This document shows, in pieces, positions 41,731-45,213 of a stretch of DNA of 45,213 bases. The position numbers and the translations under genes are program-made. The DNA is from Cyanobacteria bacterium RYN_339. Its GTDB lineage: Bacteria > Cyanobacteriota > Sericytochromatia > S15B-MN24 > JAQBPE01. Positions within the stretch are counted from its first letter, which is position 1. Each line of letters opens with the position of its first letter. Where the stretch lies: NCBI GenBank assembly GCA_028287685.1, contig JAQBPE010000001.1, positions 1-45,213 of the forward strand. The letters run 5' to 3'. The notes beneath the pieces are model-generated. The model was not told where the DNA came from. It worked only from the letters and a program-made list of their open reading frames with translations, and did not search any database.

Positions 41731-43345
41731 GGCGGTGGGAGCAACATACCCACCTCCGGGGTACGAAGGGCGGGTGCCGATCCCGTCCCACGTCCTTCGT
41801 CCCCAGCCGGCCTGGCCCGGCCTGCTCGCGCTCGGCTTCGTGGCCCTGGTGCTGCGCCTGCTCTACGCGACGCGCAGCGGTATCTGGCGCGACGAGGCCC
41901 TGGGCATCGCCGTGGCGCGGCTCCCGGGCGTGCTGGACGTGCTGGCCTTCCTGCGCGACCACGAGTCCCACCCCCCGCTGTTTTACTTGATGCTCCGAGG
42001 CTGGGCGGGCCTGGTAGGTGCCAGCGACCTGGCCCTGGTGGTCCTGCCCGTGGCCCTCGGAGTGCTGCTGGTGCCGGCCGCATACTGGGTGGGGAACCGG
42101 GTCTTCTCCCGGCCGGCCGGCTGGTTGGCCGCCTTGCTGGCAGCCACCTCGCCGATCCTGACGGAGCATGCTGCGCTGGTGCGGCCCTACTCCTGGCTGC
42201 CGCTGCTTGGGCTGGGGATGGCCTATGCGCTCTGGCGCGGCTTGCTTGGCTCGGGATGGCGGCCCTGGGCCGCCTTCGGCGGGCTCACCGCGCTGGCTTT
42301 GCTTACACACAACTATGCCTGGGTGGTTCTGGCGGGGCTCGACGGCGTGGCCTTGATCTGGCTCATGGTGGGCGACCGCCGCGCCCTGGGCGGCCTGGCC
42401 GCCGCTCATGCCCTCGCCTTCGCGATTTTCGCCCCCTGGCTGCCCGCCTTTGTCCACCAGGTGTTACACGCCGGCCACGCGCCGCACCCGGTCAGTTCGC
42501 CCTGGATCCCACTGGCGCTGGTCTGCAAGACCTTCTCGTCGCTGCCCAACGCCTGGGCCGGCGGCCTGGTGCTGGCCGCCCTGCTGGGACTTGTCGCCGT
42601 GGCCGCGCGCCGCGCCGACGGCCCGACCCGCCTGGCATACGGCATCTTCGTGGGTGCCCCATTGCTGGTCTTCTTGGTCTCCGCGGCGGGCTCGGCTTAC
42701 AGCGATTTGCTCTGGCCCCGCACGTTACTCACGGTAGTGCCCTGCCTGCTGGTGGGCGCCGGCGGGGCGCTTGCTGCGCTCGTCCCGCCCCGCGGACTGG
42801 GCGTGCTGGCGCTCGCGGCGGCCGGGGTTTACGCGGCGATCGCGCTCACGATGCTCGCCCTGCCCAAGTCCAATGCCCGGGAGATCGCGGCGGCGGTGGC
42901 GGCGCGGGTCCAACCAACGGACCTGGTGGTAATCTCGCCGGAGTGGATGGCGCCGGGCTTCAACTACTACTTCTCGCCTGCGAACCGACAACTTGATTAC
43001 CCCCACGACGGCCGGGAGGCCATCACCCCCTTCGACGATGTGGCCGGGCGCATGGCCGATCCCGCCGCCTTCCAGCGGGCGAAGGCGACTTTCGCGGCCC
43101 AGCACGCCGCCGGCGGGCGCGTCTGGGTAGTGCTGGACCACCAGGCGGTCTTCCCGGACTACCCGCGCGGGGACGAGCTGCCGACGGACCTCCGGCGCAC
43201 GCACTGGAACGCCGTCGGGCTGTACCGCTCCGCCCAGCTCATGGGTCAGCTCAACGCGCTGTACGGGAAGCCAAACAAGGAGATCCGCTCGAGCGGCATC
43301 CAGGCCTCGGCGGAGAGCTACGTGGCCTTCCTGTTCGCGCCCTAA
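41729..43345 (+). CDS. GT-C (PMT_2-like) glycosyltransferase
   Basis: 538 residues. First luminal loop RSGIWRDEALGIAVARLPGV has the WRDEA acidic motif of PMT/ArnT-type GT-C enzymes, followed by ESHPPLFYLMLRGW. About eleven membrane segments to residue 390, then a soluble domain with DLVVISPEWMAPGFNYYFSP. Uses a polyprenyl-phosphate sugar as donor, plausibly made by the GT2 enzyme at 39441. Start ATG 41729 overlaps the divergent neighbour's start; GTG 41774 is an alternative with GAAGGG close by. Confidence 0.75.
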   Translation: MAVGATYPPPGYEGRVPIPSHVLRPQPAWPGLLALGFVALVLRLLYATRSGIWRDEALGIAVARLPGVLDVLAFLRDHESHPPLFYLMLRGWAGLVGASDLALVVLPVALGVLLVPAAYWVGNRVFSRPAGWLAALLAATSPILTEHAALVRPYSWLPLLGLGMAYALWRGLLGSGWRPWAAFGGLTALALLTHNYAWVVLAGLDGVALIWLMVGDRRALGGLAAAHALAFAIFAPWLPAFVHQVLHAGHAPHPVSSPWIPLALVCKTFSSLPNAWAGGLVLAALLGLVAVAARRADGPTRLAYGIFVGAPLLVFLVSAAGSAYSDLLWPRTLLTVVPCLLVGAGGALAALVPPRGLGVLALAAAGVYAAIALTMLALPKSNAREIAAAVAARVQPTDLVVISPEWMAPGFNYYFSPANRQLDYPHDGREAITPFDDVAGRMADPAAFQRAKATFAAQHAAGGRVWVVLDHQAVFPDYPRGDELPTDLRRTHWNAVGLYRSAQLMGQLNALYGKPNKEIRSSGIQASAESYVAFLFAP

Positions 43346-44799
43346 GGTTTATCCCGGCCGAAAATCAAAACCGGATAGCCGCCATTGTGGTCGTGCGGCA
43401 TGTCCGCCTCGCCCAGCAGTCGGTAGCCGGGCAGCGGGTAGAGGAAGTGGTCGTAGAGCTGGAAGTGGGCATGGCCACGCATCTCTGGCGCCAGCAAGAC
43501 GAGCTTGGGCCGGCGCGCGCGGATCTCCTCATAGGCCTCCGCCACCTGGGGCTCGCGCGCATAGCCCTCGCGCGGGTGCAGCAGGAGCGTGAAGCGCGAG
43601 GCGGCGGGGCGCCCGTAGAAATAGAAGAAGCCGCCCCACGGCATGCCCAGGATTGTGTCCCCCGGCGCGCTGTGCTGCTGGATGAACCGGATCACGTCGC
43701 TCTGCGCCAGGCGCGCGTCTGGGCTGCGCAGGGAGAGCCAGGTGCCCGGCCGCCCCACCACCATGGCCAGGAAGAGCGCGCAGGTGGCCGCCGACATGCC
43801 CGGCAGCAAGGCCGCGCCGGCGCGAGGGAAGGTGGCTGCCAACAACAGGGCAGGGTAGGCGTAGGCCGCGATGTGCACCACGTCGGTGCGGCCCGTGACC
43901 GCAACCGCCCCCAGGGCCAGGGCAGCAAGGGCCAGGACGCGGCGCTGCTGGTCGCCCCGCGCCAGCAGCACCAAGGCCGTCACGGCCATGGCCGGCGGCA
44001 GCAGGTACAGCAGGGCCATGTAGACCATGTTCAGGGCCAGCAAGGGCCCCTCCGGGGCAAGTAACAGCTCGCGGAAGAAGTCGGAACCGTACGGAACGTC
44101 GTTGATGCCGCCCGGGATGCGGTAGTTGGCTCGCGGCCAGCTCCAGAGGTCCTGGATGGCGGCACCGAGGGCCTGGTGGGCGGCCAGGTAGGCCACGACC
44201 GGCCCCAAGGGCAGCAAGGCGCCCGCCGCCACGGCCGCAAGCGCCCGCCGGCCCGACCAGAGGGCGGCGATCGCCACCACCAGCCAGGCCGCCGCGCCGT
44301 CGGTCTGCAGCATCAGGCCCGCGAGGCCGGCTGCGGCCCCCGCGGCCAGCCAGCGTTCGCGCTGGGCGCCCTGCATCGCTGCCAGGACGGCCGGCACGGC
44401 CAACCAGTGGTGGCTATAGGCAGGGAAGTGCCGATAAAGCCCGAAGCAGAGCAACAGCCCGGGCTGCACCGCCAGCCACCAGGTGGCCCCGGCGCGCCGA
44501 GCCAGGTCCGCGAGCTGCCAGGCGGCCAGAGCCAGCGCGGCCACCACGACGGCATGGGCCGCAAGCAGGCTGGGGCCGGTGGCGGCGAAAAGTCCGGCTG
44601 CCAGCATGTAAGACAGGGGCGGCACGAACTCGAAGAAGTCCCGGTACGGCACCTGGCCCGCCAGCAGGCGCAGGGCATGGTTCAAGCAGGTGAACTCGTC
44701 ATCCGTGAAGTTGCTGGTGAAGATGTACGGCAGCAAGGCCAGCGCCCAGGCGGCAAGGCCCAGCACGGCAAGCGCGCGACGTGGGGAAAGGGCGGGCAT
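43342..44799 (-). CDS. GT-C (PMT-like) membrane glycosyltransferase
   Basis: 485 residues from ATG 44799. After the first membrane segment comes TSNFTDDEFTCLNHALRLLA and VPYRDFFEFVPPLSYMLAAG, the DDE and YRDFFEF-PP motifs seen in ArnT/PMT-like GT-C proteins. About ten membrane segments, then a soluble C-terminal domain (APGDTILGMPWGGFFYFYGR, AHFQLYDHFLYPLPGYRLLG). Stop overlaps that of the plus-strand GT-C gene by four bases. Third member of the membrane glycosylation group; acceptor unknown. Confidence 0.72.
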   Translation of the reverse strand: MPALSPRRALAVLGLAAWALALLPYIFTSNFTDDEFTCLNHALRLLAGQVPYRDFFEFVPPLSYMLAAGLFAATGPSLLAAHAVVVAALALAAWQLADLARRAGATWWLAVQPGLLLCFGLYRHFPAYSHHWLAVPAVLAAMQGAQRERWLAAGAAAGLAGLMLQTDGAAAWLVVAIAALWSGRRALAAVAAGALLPLGPVVAYLAAHQALGAAIQDLWSWPRANYRIPGGINDVPYGSDFFRELLLAPEGPLLALNMVYMALLYLLPPAMAVTALVLLARGDQQRRVLALAALALGAVAVTGRTDVVHIAAYAYPALLLAATFPRAGAALLPGMSAATCALFLAMVVGRPGTWLSLRSPDARLAQSDVIRFIQQHSAPGDTILGMPWGGFFYFYGRPAASRFTLLLHPREGYAREPQVAEAYEEIRARRPKLVLLAPEMRGHAHFQLYDHFLYPLPGYRLLGEADMPHDHNGGYPVLIFGRDKP

Positions 44800-44811
44800 C
44801 TCGCGTAGGCT

Positions 44812-44831
44812 ATACCCGCGCGGCCGGGTAT
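44812..44831. promoter_or_regulatory. Inverted repeat upstream of the minus-strand GT-C gene
   Basis: ATACCCG at 44812-44818 and CGGGTAT at 44825-44831 with a six-base spacer, 12 bases before the start at 44799. Could be an operator or a leader hairpin. Confidence 0.35.
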
Positions 44832-44934
44832 GAACACGGTAGGGCCCGGGCCGTGACCGGCGTCCTATTCCCCGTCCCCGCCCCGGATCCATGATGGTGC
44901 GAAGCCCCCAACGCCTATCCAAAAGGATCCTGCC

Positions 44935-45213
44935 ATGCTCCGCGCCGTGCCCACCCTCGCCGTGCTCGCCTGCCTGATCGTCCCCGCGCCCGCGCTGGCG
45001 GCGGAGATCCAGCCCATGATGACCCATGAGGAAGAGCTGGAGCTGCAACAGCTGCCCATGTTGGACGGCGCCAGCCACCTCGGCGCCTCCGTGCGCGCCG
45101 CCCGCCCCGTGCGCATGGCGCAGTCCACCCCGGACGTGCTGGCCGCGACCGGGCTGCTGACCTGGCGCGCGCCCGTGTCTCTGGCCGCCGGCGGCGCCCT
45201 GGGCGCCGGCCTG
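44935..45213 (+). CDS. Secreted protein, 3' truncated by the window end
   Basis: 93 codons are visible from ATG 44935, seven bases after AAAAGGA; the frame is open to the end. N-terminus LRAVPTLAVLACLIVPAPALA is a signal peptidase I-type signal with cleavage after ALA, giving a mature AEIQPMMTHEEELELQQLPM start. Later sequence is Ala/Gly-rich (LAAGGALGAGL). No family is recognised. Divergent from the GT-C gene across a 135-base gap. Confidence 0.6.
   Translation, partial: MLRAVPTLAVLACLIVPAPALAAEIQPMMTHEEELELQQLPMLDGASHLGASVRAARPVRMAQSTPDVLAATGLLTWRAPVSLAAGGALGAGL

Noticed and set aside
1-45213. tRNA, rRNA, CRISPR arrays, insertion sequences or prophage genes
   Set aside because: No cloverleaf, regular repeat-spacer pattern, transposase or phage motif was seen on either strand by reading; no search tool was run.

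Overview
The window is a GC-rich, densely coded chromosomal segment from a motile, piliated bacterium that makes many lipoproteins. A diderm envelope is inferred from a PilP/AMIN-type pilus protein, minor pilins and at least eight lipobox proteins. The flagellar order (TIGR03826 protein, flgM, flgN, flgK, flgL, fliW, csrA) is the one familiar from Firmicutes, so a deep-branching diderm lineage is likelier than a standard proteobacterium. A non-photosynthetic relative of Cyanobacteria is possible but not proven by anything here.

Layout. (1) 1-6894: type IV pilus genes: a 5'-truncated AMIN/PilP-like protein, the PilB ATPase, a PilX-like protein, a PilV-like prepilin and a 918-residue prepilin carrying a LruC domain. 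(2) 7025-16259: two head-to-tail lipoprotein cassettes (A and B). Each has a large beta-propeller lipoprotein followed by partner lipoproteins with a carboxypeptidase-regulatory-like domain and an Fn3-like C-terminus. (3) 16384-24650: flagellar and regulatory operon: flgG, short flgJ, TIGR03826 gene, flgM, flgN, flgK, flgL, a possible 28-residue ORF, fliW, csrA, flhF, flhG. (4) 24690-35183: two more cassettes, C on the minus strand and D on the plus strand, divergent around a roughly 600-bp gene-poor gap. (5) 35187-36575 (minus): flgF and a lytic transglycosylase. (6) 36668-39335 (minus): CaiB/AMACR-family CoA-transferase or racemase and an acyl-CoA dehydrogenase fused to an SCP2 domain. (7) 39441-44799: one GT2 glycosyltransferase and three multi-span membrane proteins, at least two of GT-C type. 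A secreted protein starts at 44935 and runs off the end.

The most remarkable item is the fliW-csrA gap. Positions 21725-21885 can fold into an RNA closed by a long-range helix of 24 positions (22 paired). Inside it are four consecutive hairpins whose six-base loops are AUGGAU, ACGGAU, AAGGAA and ACGGAU, all fitting the ANGGAN loop preferred by CsrA. It looks like a built-in CsrA-binding or CsrA-titrating leader directly ahead of csrA, next to the gene for the protein antagonist FliW. The csrA-flhF gap holds a second long-range helix (29 positions, 26 paired) ending just before the flhF ribosome binding site.

The second theme is the four-copy propeller/partner lipoprotein family. Cassette A follows the minor-pilin genes, where other bacteria encode the propeller adhesin PilY1. 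This suggests lipid-anchored surface proteins tied to pilus or surface contact. The flagellar part has a sigma-28-type promoter directly upstream of flgM. No tRNA, rRNA, CRISPR array or insertion sequence was recognised.
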